Below, piece by piece: positions 6,903 through 11,905 of a DNA stretch of 11,905 nt (within the stretch, counting starts at the first letter, position 1; each line of letters starts with the position of its first letter). Source of the stretch: CBDUVZ01 sp965370805 (GTDB taxonomy: Bacteria > Hydrothermota > Tepidihabitantia > Tepidihabitantales > Tepidihabitantaceae); contig CBDUVZ010000092.1 of the NCBI GenBank assembly GCA_965370805.1, forward strand, positions 1 through 11,905, written 5' to 3'. Under the pieces are notes generated by a model. It did not search any database. It saw only the letters and a program-made list of their open reading frames with translations, and was not told the origin of the DNA. The translations under genes were made by a program, and so were the position numbers.

Positions 6903-8240
6903 TCAGGCGACCGTCAGGTCGACCTTGACCCAGGGCAGGACGCCGGTGCCGGTATCCATCGTCTCGCGGCTGACCGCGCTGATATTCTTCAGCAGGTCCA
7001 GCGCGTTGCCCTTGATGCTCCAGCGTCCCGGCTCGGGCATGGCCGTGAATCGGCCGTTGCGGATGACCCGTCCGACGAAGAGCGTGTTGGCGAAATCCCC
7101 GGTTGTCCGGTTCGCGGTGTGGAACCCGAGCAGGTACTTGACGAGCAACCCGCGCTTGATGCCTTTCATCATGCTTGCGAGCGGAGTCCTGCCCGGCGCC
7201 ATGAAGAGGTCGTTGGCGCCGCACCGGACCGGGGCCTCATGGGGTTCCTCGATCAAGACCGGCCGGCGCCGGCCGTTGCCGGTTGACTCGACTTTGTCCC
7301 GGACCGCGGACGCCCGGTCGTAGAGGTAGGTCAGCAGCACCCCGTCGCGGATGACCAGCGTCTTCCGGGCCGGCGTGCCTTCGTCGTCGGTCGGGAACGT
7401 ATGGCCGGACCAGGGTGCGGTCGTGTCGTCCCACAGGGTAACCAGGTCCGATGCCACCCGTGCACCCTGCCGGTACTTCGACATCCCGGCCTGGACGGTC
7501 GAGGCGTATATCTGCTCGCAGACCAGGTTGCGCAGGAACCCTTCAAGCATCATCGGGTGGATAATCATCGGTACGACTTTGCCCCTGACGCCTTCGGATT
7601 CCGGTGAAGCCTTGCGCTTCGGGATCGAGCGGGCGAGGTCCGCGCCCAGCTTCGCCACGCCGACGAGGTCGGGCAGCCGGCGGCTCGCGCGGTAGTCGAA
7701 GTCCCGGGAATCGCATTCGATGAAAGCCGTGAAGCTGGTCCGCTCGGCGACGGCGACACTGCGGCTGTGCATCGTCGCGACCAGCCGCTCGCCGGTGCTG
7801 ACCGTGATGCCGCCTTCCAGGTTCTCGACCCGCTTCGTAGCGTAGGCCCGCGCAATCATATCGCGGCAGACTTCCTTGACGCTGTTCGGGTTATCAGCCA
7901 GTTTGGCAACTTTCGGGTCGCGCAGCTTCAGTTTCTTCGCGGCCCGGGGGACAGGCGCGAATCCCTTGAATGGAGCCGGACCGGCTTTGGCCAGCGCGGC
8001 GTGGATTCCTTTCCGCAGCATCCCGACGTCCGGCTCGGTCAGCGGCACATAGCCGAGCCGCCCGCCTTTCATCACCCGCACGCCGGCGGTGAAGATGCCT
8101 TGGTCCAGCTTGAGGCTGATGTCCTTGCGCTCGATTTCCGCGCTCAGGGTGCGGGTATTCGACAGCAGCAGTTCCATGTCGTCGAGCTTGAGTGTTGCTC
8201 CGAGACTGACGGCCTTCCTGGCGAACTGTTCAAGTTTCAT
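6903..8240 (-). CDS. tldE: TldE/PmbA, non-catalytic subunit of the TldD-TldE metalloprotease
   Basis: The protein has 445 residues, close to the usual PmbA/TldE length of about 450. In known systems TldE pairs with TldD to form a cytoplasmic protease that degrades unfolded peptides and trims the leader of modified peptides such as microcin B17. The sequence shows the PmbA pattern: an N-terminal domain with IERKDISLKLDQGIFTAGVRV, an internal DDEGTPARKTLVIRDGVL block matching the TldD/PmbA beta-barrel, and a C-terminal NGRFTAMPEPGRWSIKGN segment. There is no HExxxH motif, as expected for this subunit. ATG at 8240 is three bases after the tldD stop, with AGGGG over the tldD stop codon as ribosome site, so the two are surely co-translated. 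It converges on cvpA with a hairpin between. No candidate modified-peptide precursor is visible in the window. Confidence 0.93.
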   Translation of the reverse strand: MKLEQFARKAVSLGATLKLDDMELLLSNTRTLSAEIERKDISLKLDQGIFTAGVRVMKGGRLGYVPLTEPDVGMLRKGIHAALAKAGPAPFKGFAPVPRAAKKLKLRDPKVAKLADNPNSVKEVCRDMIARAYATKRVENLEGGITVSTGERLVATMHSRSVAVAERTSFTAFIECDSRDFDYRASRRLPDLVGVAKLGADLARSIPKRKASPESEGVRGKVVPMIIHPMMLEGFLRNLVCEQIYASTVQAGMSKYRQGARVASDLVTLWDDTTAPWSGHTFPTDDEGTPARKTLVIRDGVLLTYLYDRASAVRDKVESTGNGRRRPVLIEEPHEAPVRCGANDLFMAPGRTPLASMMKGIKRGLLVKYLLGFHTANRTTGDFANTLFVGRVIRNGRFTAMPEPGRWSIKGNALDLLKNISAVSRETMDTGTGVLPWVKVDLTVA

Positions 8241-8243
8241 GAT

Positions 8244-9755
8244 CTACCCCTGTACTGAAAGACCGACATGCTCGTTATTCCTGATTCGGGTCCAGGTCGG
8301 CCCGCCGTCGCCGACGAATTTGGTCTGGCCCTTGCCGCAGAACCCGACGTCGGCGACCCCGACCGGCCCGGCGAACCCGTCGACGTAGCGCAGGGCGTAC
8401 ATCGTCCGGGCGCTGAAATTGGACGGCTTGACCGCCTTCGTAATCCTGCCGTTCTCGACCAGGTAGCCGATCTGGACCGAAGACGACATCCCGTCCTTGG
8501 AGACCGCGCCGCCGGTCGTGCCGATGAGGATGACGCCCCGCTTGACGTCCTTGATCAACGCCTTCAGGCTCCGCTTCCAGTTCTCCCTGGTCGCGGGCAT
8601 GATGTAGGTGTTCGACATCCGCGGGATGCGCGGGTCGCCGAGCGCGCTGAACGCGCCGCCGTTCGGTTCCCGACCGAAATAGGCCGCGGTCTCGCGATTC
8701 AGAATCATCCCGGTGACCTTGCCGTTCGTCGCCAGCATCTTGGTCTGCACCGGCACGCCCTCGTCGTCGATGTACTCGGTGCCGAACCCGTCGGTGAAGT
8801 CGCCGGCGAGCAGGCCGTCGATGATGTGCACGTCGTCGCACGCCACCTCGCCGCGCGGCTTCCCGTCCTTGTTGATGATGCCCGACCCGCCGGACTTGAC
8901 GATATCCGCCTCGAAGTTATGGCCCAGCGCCTCGTGGACGAAGACGCCGGCGGTCGTGTAGTGCAGGATCATGTGGCTGAGCTTCTTCACCCGGGCAGGG
9001 GAGAGGCTGATCGCGTCCTGCAGTTCGACCGCGCGCTCGAACCAGTGGGCCAGCGCGCTCTTCGTCGCCGGGGTCAGGGCGAACCGGCCGGCCCGGGTCT
9101 TCCTCACGTAATCGGTATACGGACGGACGTTGCCGAGCCGGGCCCGGGTCTGGGTCATCCGGCCGTCCCGGCCCTTGACTTTCGTAATGACCTGGAGGAA
9201 CGTGCGGGGCAGGACCTGGGTCTTGAATACCCCGTCGGTATCCCCGATCGCCTTCTCCTCGCGCTGAGAGAAGAACCAGAACTCGGGCTTCACTTCGATT
9301 CCCTTGCGGGCGTGCTTCCGTTCGGTCTCTCTTGCCAGTGCCCGGATGCCCCGGACCAGGCCGTGGAAAATCTTATCGGCCGGCAGGACCCTCGGGGTCA
9401 GGACCCCGTAGCGGAGACGGGTCGGGTTTGGAATCGGGGCAAGCCGCACCGGCTTCCCGGGCGGGGGCGCGGCCCGCAGCAGCTTCATGCCGCTGTCAAC
9501 CGCCTGCTTGATCGACGCAAAGTCCAGGGTCCCGACCTTGATTTCGGCCTTCTTGCCCTTGTTCAGCAGCCGGAGCTGCGCCCGCGAGCGGACAATGAAC
9601 GGCTTCGCAATCAGGGCATCGGGAAGCTGCTGGACTTCAATCTTGATCTCCCGTTCGAACAGCAGGTCGGCATACTCGGCCTGTGTCTTCGCGTATTTCA
9701 TGGCTCGGGCAAAGAGCTTTCTGACTTCGGGTTCATTGGCTATTTTCGGTGGCAT
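8244..9755 (-). CDS. tldD: TldD, catalytic zinc metalloprotease subunit
   Basis: The protein has 503 residues, slightly longer than the roughly 480 of E. coli TldD. The zinc motif HEALGH is at 274-279 (His274, Glu275, His279), and the third ligand is likely Cys473 in VGFCGKGQTKFVGDGGPTW, matching the C-terminal Cys of characterised TldD. Other family blocks are EYIDDEGVPVQT (327-338) and DPRIPRMSNTYIMPATREN (374-392). The basic N-terminal third (about residues 1-230) is less conserved. Together with TldE it should form the peptide-degrading heterodimer. The start at ATG 9755 has no ribosome site upstream; instead a TATACT box ends six bases before the ATG, so the mRNA is predicted to be leaderless. 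It is the first gene of a two-gene operon with tldE. Confidence 0.94.
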   Translation of the reverse strand: MPPKIANEPEVRKLFARAMKYAKTQAEYADLLFEREIKIEVQQLPDALIAKPFIVRSRAQLRLLNKGKKAEIKVGTLDFASIKQAVDSGMKLLRAAPPPGKPVRLAPIPNPTRLRYGVLTPRVLPADKIFHGLVRGIRALARETERKHARKGIEVKPEFWFFSQREEKAIGDTDGVFKTQVLPRTFLQVITKVKGRDGRMTQTRARLGNVRPYTDYVRKTRAGRFALTPATKSALAHWFERAVELQDAISLSPARVKKLSHMILHYTTAGVFVHEALGHNFEADIVKSGGSGIINKDGKPRGEVACDDVHIIDGLLAGDFTDGFGTEYIDDEGVPVQTKMLATNGKVTGMILNRETAAYFGREPNGGAFSALGDPRIPRMSNTYIMPATRENWKRSLKALIKDVKRGVILIGTTGGAVSKDGMSSSVQIGYLVENGRITKAVKPSNFSARTMYALRYVDGFAGPVGVADVGFCGKGQTKFVGDGGPTWTRIRNNEHVGLSVQG

Positions 9756-9761
9756 ACGGGG

Positions 9762-9789
9762 AGTATAGGCAATCCACGCGGATGTTCAA
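9762..9789 (-). promoter_or_regulatory. Predicted promoter of tldD-tldE, giving a leaderless mRNA
   Basis: On the minus strand, TTGAAC (9784-9789, 4 of 6 consensus bases), a 16-base spacer and TATACT (9762-9767, 5 of 6) lie just upstream of tldD. Six bases separate the -10 box from the ATG, so +1 would be the A of the start codon. There is no Shine-Dalgarno sequence, which fits. Confidence 0.55.
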
Positions 9790-9851
9790 GGCGGAGAATC
9801 AGCCGGGCGCAGAACCGCCGGGGCGGACCAAAACACCAAGGCAGAGAAAAC

Positions 9852-9902
9852 AACCGCCAAGAACGCCAAGCGCGTCAAGGCTGAGGAGCGGAGCGGAGAG
9901 GA
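9852..9902 (+). repeat. Interspersed repeat, copy A
   Basis: These 51 bases match 11811-11861 at 44 of 51 positions without gaps. The left half holds three CGCCAAG-like units at a 9-base period; the right half is a TGAGGAGCGGAGCGG block. The two copies are in the same orientation and bracket the repeat-protein gene. Confidence 0.85.
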
Positions 9903-9940
9903 TAAACACCAAGGTACCACGAGCACGAAGAGGAAGTAAC

Positions 9941-9970
9941 CACAGATGGACACGGATGGACACAGATGAT
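9941..9970 (+). repeat. 10-bp tandem repeat, three units
   Basis: Three consecutive units CACAGATGGA, CACGGATGGA and CACAGATGAT form a 10-bp tandem array. This type of string recurs in intergenic DNA of several uncultivated bacterial lineages (recalled, not searched). Confidence 0.85.
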
Positions 9971-10043
9971 GGCGGGAATCCGAATTCGGCAATCGCCATT
10001 CGGAATTCGCCATTGTCTTGGCCGCCAAGAGACAGGAACTGTC

Positions 10044-10065
10044 ACCCCGACCGAAGCGGAGGGGT
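10044..10065 (+). repeat. Small hairpin element (ACCCC...GGGGT)
   Basis: An outer stem ACCCC (10044-10048)/GGGGT (10061-10065) encloses an inner stem CCG-aag-CGG (10051-10059). It resembles the widespread short GTCACCC...GAAGCG...GGGTCT intergenic palindromes. The function is unknown. Confidence 0.55.
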
Positions 10066-10080
10066 CTCTCAGGTTGCGTC

Positions 10081-10112
10081 ATTGCGAGGCCGCCGAAGGC
10101 GGGCGCGGCAAT
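10081..10112 (+). repeat. Small hairpin element (ATTGC...GCAAT)
   Basis: An outer inverted repeat ATTGC (10081-10085)/GCAAT (10108-10112) encloses CCGCC-gaa-GGCGG (10090-10102). It matches the common GTCATTGCGAGG...GGCAATCT type of bacterial intergenic repeat and lies 15 bases after a similarly built hairpin. Confidence 0.6.
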
Positions 10113-10189
10113 CTTCCTCGGTCGGTTATGGAGTGCGGCCGCGAAGCTGCCGCTTTTCCTTTCCCGAAGCGACGCCACGGAGAACCAAA

Positions 10190-10208
10190 GCGGCAGCCCT
10201 GCTGCCGC
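10190..10208. repeat. Perfect 8-bp inverted repeat
   Basis: GCGGCAGC (10190-10197), loop CCT and GCTGCCGC (10201-10208) form a perfect GC-rich hairpin 120 bases downstream of the minus-strand repeat-protein stop. The minus strand continues with a CTTTGGTTCT stretch. It could end that transcript, but the T tract is poor. Confidence 0.5.
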
Positions 10209-10278
10209 AGTCCAAATTCCGCAACCCGGCATTCGGCATTCCCTGATGGTCTGCAATCACCAGTCTGGAATCCGCAAT

Positions 10279-10317
10279 CCCTTGAACCCTCGGACCCTTG
10301 ACCCCTTGGACCCTTCC
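10279..10317 (+). repeat. Degenerate 7-9-bp tandem array (CCCTTGA type)
   Basis: Five consecutive degenerate units CCCTTGAA, CCCTCGGA, CCCTTGA, CCCCTTGGA and CCCTTCC end 11 bases before the stop codon of the repeat-protein gene. The short period resembles the arrays inside that gene. Confidence 0.65.
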
Positions 10318-10328
10318 GTCCTCTGCCG

Positions 10329-11759
10329 TCAGCGCGTCAGGATGACCTTGTGGACGCTTGACGCCTGACGCTCGACGCTCGACGCCGGACGCATGAAATA
10401 CACCCCAGGAGCGAGGTGGCGGACGTCGTTCTCACCCGGTTGCAGGGCCATCACCTTGCGGCCAGCGGAATTCAGAAGGACGAACTCAGATTTCAGATTG
10501 CAGATTTCAGATTGCAGATTGAGCACCCCGCGTACGATGGTGGCCCCGGCCGGCTCAAAGGCAACCGGCGGCTTCGGTTCCGCAATCGCGATTTTCCCGG
10601 CCGAGTCGGTCTTGATGAGATAGACATCCTCACTGCCGCCGCCGAAGGACGTGCTCCAGCCGGCAACGGCGAAACCGCCATCCGTGGTCTGCGTCACCGA
10701 GTAGCCGTGGTCCATGTCCGCACGGCCGAAGGTCCGGGTCCACGCGGTGTCGCCCGAGGCGTCGGTCCTGATAAGATAGACGTCCTGGTGGCCGGCGCCG
10801 AAGGAGAAGGTGTAGCCGGTGATGATGTAGCCGCCATCAGTGGTCTGCGCCACCGAGTAGCCCACGTCGGTGTTCGTGCCGCCGAAGGTCCGGGTCCACG
10901 TGGCGTCGCCGGTCGCATTGGTCTTGATGAGCCAGACGTCCTTGCAGCCGGCGCCGAAGGACTCGGTGCTGCCGGTGATGATGTAGCCACCATCCGCGGT
11001 CTGCGCCACCGCGCGAATCTCGTCGTTGGCCGCGCCGCCATGGGTCCGGACCCACGTGGTGTTGCCCGACGCGTTGGTCTTGATGAGCCAGCCGTCGTCG
11101 CCGCCTGCGCCGAAGGACCGGGTGTAGCCGGCGATGACGTACCCGCCGTCCGCGGCCTCCGTCACCGCGTAGCCGTAGTCTTTGTACTCGCCGCCGTAGA
11201 TCCGGGTCCAGATGGTGTCGCCCAGGGCGTCGGTTTTGATGAGCCAGAAGTCTTCGTTGCCGGCACCAGCGGATTTGGTCCAGCCGGCGATGACGTACCC
11301 GCCGTCCGTGGTCTGCGCCACCGAGCGGCCGCCGTCGTAGTTCGCGCCGCCATAGGTCCGGGTCCACATGGCATCACCGGTCGAGTCGGTCTTGATGAGC
11401 CAGACGTCGTAGCTGCCGGCGCCGAAGGACTGGGTGCCGCCGGTGATGACGTAACCGCCATCCGTGGTCTGCGCCACCGAGTAGGTCATGTCGTTGGACG
11501 TGCCGCCATAGGTCCGGGTCCAGATGGTGTCGCCGTATGCGTCGGTCTTGAGGAGCCAGGCATCGGACCAGGTGGTAGCGGAACCGGTTTGGCCGGCGAT
11601 GACGTAGCCGGTGTCCGTGGTCTGCGCCACCGAGTGTCCGCGGTCGGCGAAGCCGCCGCCGTAGGTGCGCTGGAACCTGACCTGCGCCGTCAGCGGCGCG
11701 GCGAGGACAAGGATGAAGAACGTTGCTGACAGCAAACCGAGCATGGATATTTTTCTCAT
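10329..11759 (-). CDS. Secreted seven-repeat (probable beta-propeller) protein with type IX-like C-terminal sorting domain
   Basis: The protein has 476 residues. Residues 1-25 are a clear signal peptide (MRKIS, a hydrophobic core, PLTA before Gln26). Residues 31-393 hold seven repeats of 51-52 residues with the pattern RTYGG..xD.G.SVAQTTDGGYVIAG.T.SFGAG..D.WLIKTD..GD..WT; seven copies suit a seven-bladed propeller. After a Pro-rich linker (about 394-402), residues 403-476 resemble a type A sorting domain: a VLLNSAGRKVMAL strand pair, LAPGVYFMR, and the terminal KVILTR. Two 7-bp DNA repeat arrays encode residues 413-425 and 456-469 in this domain. It is probably exported across the outer membrane and surface-attached or released; the ligand is unknown. 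The start is ATG 11759 without a ribosome site, six bases after a promoter-like -10 box. No secretion-machinery gene lies nearby. A single odd site is Cys in repeat five (GAGCKD). Confidence 0.88.
   Translation of the reverse strand: MRKISMLGLLSATFFILVLAAPLTAQVRFQRTYGGGFADRGHSVAQTTDTGYVIAGQTGSATTWSDAWLLKTDAYGDTIWTRTYGGTSNDMTYSVAQTTDGGYVITGGTQSFGAGSYDVWLIKTDSTGDAMWTRTYGGANYDGGRSVAQTTDGGYVIAGWTKSAGAGNEDFWLIKTDALGDTIWTRIYGGEYKDYGYAVTEAADGGYVIAGYTRSFGAGGDDGWLIKTNASGNTTWVRTHGGAANDEIRAVAQTADGGYIITGSTESFGAGCKDVWLIKTNATGDATWTRTFGGTNTDVGYSVAQTTDGGYIITGYTFSFGAGHQDVYLIRTDASGDTAWTRTFGRADMDHGYSVTQTTDGGFAVAGWSTSFGGGSEDVYLIKTDSAGKIAIAEPKPPVAFEPAGATIVRGVLNLQSEICNLKSEFVLLNSAGRKVMALQPGENDVRHLAPGVYFMRPASSVERQASSVHKVILTR
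10353..10394 (+). repeat. 7-bp tandem array inside CDS, six units (GACGCNN)
   Basis: The six units are GACGCTT, GACGCCT, GACGCTC, GACGCTC, GACGCCG and GACGCAT. On the minus strand they encode residues 456-469 with a visible seven-residue period (PASSVER, QASSVHK), between the GVYF and KVILTR strands of the sorting domain. The array length, 42 bp, keeps frame. Confidence 0.93.
10487..10521 (+). repeat. 7-bp tandem array inside CDS, five units (CAGATTK)
   Basis: The five units are CAGATTT, CAGATTG, CAGATTT, CAGATTG and CAGATTG. Read on the minus strand they encode residues 413-425 (LQSEICN, LKSE) near the start of the sorting domain. The composition is AT-richer than the gene around it, so this looks like inserted or expanded simple sequence. 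The array is 35 bp long, not a multiple of three. Confidence 0.93.
10581..11669 (-). repeat. Seven tandem coding repeats, mostly exactly 156 bp
   Basis: The plus-strand block GTGGTCTGCGCCACCG recurs, with small changes, at exact 156-base steps through the central repeats (about 10,840 to 11,465). The outermost units differ slightly (unit 1 is one codon shorter). These are the DNA repeats behind the protein repeats; near-identical blocks between units suggest duplication or homogenisation. Confidence 0.85.
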
Positions 11760-11765
11760 GCGCTT

Positions 11766-11793
11766 AGTGTGGCAATGAACGGCAGGAAGTCAA
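11766..11793 (-). promoter_or_regulatory. Predicted promoter of the repeat-protein gene, giving a leaderless mRNA
   Basis: On the minus strand, TTGACT (11788-11793, 5 of 6 consensus bases), a 16-base spacer and CACACT (11766-11771, only 3 of 6) lie upstream; six bases separate it from the ATG at 11759. The geometry is identical to the tldD promoter. The -10 box is weak, and the call leans on the shared geometry and the absence of a ribosome site. Confidence 0.4.
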
Positions 11794-11810
11794 GGGCGGA
11801 GGGAAGGGGG

Positions 11811-11861
11811 AACCGCCAAGGTCGCCAAGTACGCCAAGGTTGAGGAGCGGAGCGGGGAGGA
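11811..11861 (+). repeat. Interspersed repeat, copy B
   Basis: This is the second copy of the element at 9852-9902 (44 of 51 identical), in the same orientation. Past the aligned part the two copies diverge. It lies upstream of the repeat-protein gene, just beyond its predicted -35 box. The remaining bases to 11905 hold no recognisable gene. Confidence 0.85.
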
Positions 11862-11905
11862 GTCTTACCACAAAGACTCACTATGTCAAACAGAGTTTGA
11901 TGTTA

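Larger units (their letters stand above)
9790..10328. other. Gene-free repeat mosaic between tldD and the repeat-protein gene
   Basis: No reading frame here looks like a real protein. The stretch is assembled from short motifs listed separately: CGCCAAG-type units, a 10-bp tandem, GAATTCGG/CGCCATT-type short direct repeats (9980-10014), two small hairpins built on CCG-type stems, an 8-bp-stem hairpin and a degenerate CCCTTGA array. The open frame on the minus strand through 9786-10256 is a product of this simple sequence. No tRNA or regulatory RNA was recognised. Confidence 0.7.

Noticed and set aside
6903..9755. Modified-peptide (RiPP) cluster suggested by tldD-tldE
   Set aside because: No precursor peptide, cyclodehydratase, radical SAM enzyme or exporter is in the window; the pair is better read as the general housekeeping protease.
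8268..9884. 538-residue plus-strand open frame, longer than tldD itself
   Set aside because: It is antisense to tldD, rich in Arg, Gly and Pro as expected from GC-rich shadow frames, and has no recognisable domain; tldD has its full zinc motif and family blocks.
9852..10014. Possible CRISPR array from regularly spaced short repeats
   Set aside because: Units are 7-10 bases with no unique spacers of constant size, and no cas gene is near.
9786..10256. 156-residue minus-strand frame containing LCPSVSICGYFLFVLVVPWC
   Set aside because: This peptide is a translation of the CACAGATGGA/CACCAAGG intergenic repeats and is a familiar spurious prediction; there is no supporting start or domain.
10416..11729. 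437-residue plus-strand open frame with its own repeats (GLRHRV...GPGP)
   Set aside because: It is exactly antisense to the secreted repeat protein. Its repeats follow from the 156-bp period (a multiple of three) and high GC keeps it open. It lacks a credible start, signal or known domain, while the minus frame has a signal peptide and recognisable domains.

Overview
This is a GC-rich bacterial chromosome segment with seven genes that can be called. The first runs off the left edge. It carries Gram-negative envelope functions (a bacterial alpha-2-macroglobulin beside penicillin-binding protein 1C), and one secreted repeat protein ends in a type IX-secretion-like sorting domain. That combination, plus intergenic mosaics of very short tandem repeats, suggests an uncultivated lineage of the Fibrobacterota-Chlorobi-Bacteroidota neighbourhood, such as candidate division WOR-3. 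The taxonomy is inferred from style and is only moderately secure; no rRNA or phylogenetic marker is present.

Layout. 1-4560 (+): an operon of alpha-2-macroglobulin (C-terminal 749 residues, thioester motif CLEQ intact) and pbpC (glycosyltransferase, transpeptidase and BiPBP_C domain). This is the same pairing as yfhM-pbpC in E. coli and is thought to couple periplasmic protease trapping with cell-wall repair. 4557-5900 (-): one reading frame joining a class II aldolase domain to a complete SpoU/TrmH-type RNA methyltransferase domain; its stop codon shares a CTAG palindrome with the stop of pbpC. 6016-6831 (+): a short operon of a DUF4177-like protein with a Lys/Ala-rich tail and a CvpA-family membrane protein, driven by a recognisable promoter at 5965-5992. 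6858-6884: a perfect 11-bp hairpin between convergent genes. 6903-9755 (-): the tldD-tldE pair encoding the heterodimeric metalloprotease, with zinc ligands visible in TldD. 9756-10328: a 573-bp gene-free stretch made of short tandem repeats and small hairpins. 10329-11759 (-): a secreted protein with seven repeats of about 52 residues (probable seven-bladed beta-propeller) and a C-terminal sorting-like domain. 11760-11905: promoter and a second copy of an intergenic repeat.

What stands out. There is no obvious new multi-gene system. The strongest unusual signals are (1) the aldolase-methyltransferase fusion; (2) two separate 7-bp tandem repeat arrays placed inside the sorting domain of the repeat protein, at what look like loops, resembling the short-period repeats in the adjacent intergenic DNA; and (3) two minus-strand genes, tldD and the repeat protein, that share one promoter geometry (16-bp spacer, six bases from the -10 box to ATG), which predicts leaderless mRNAs.
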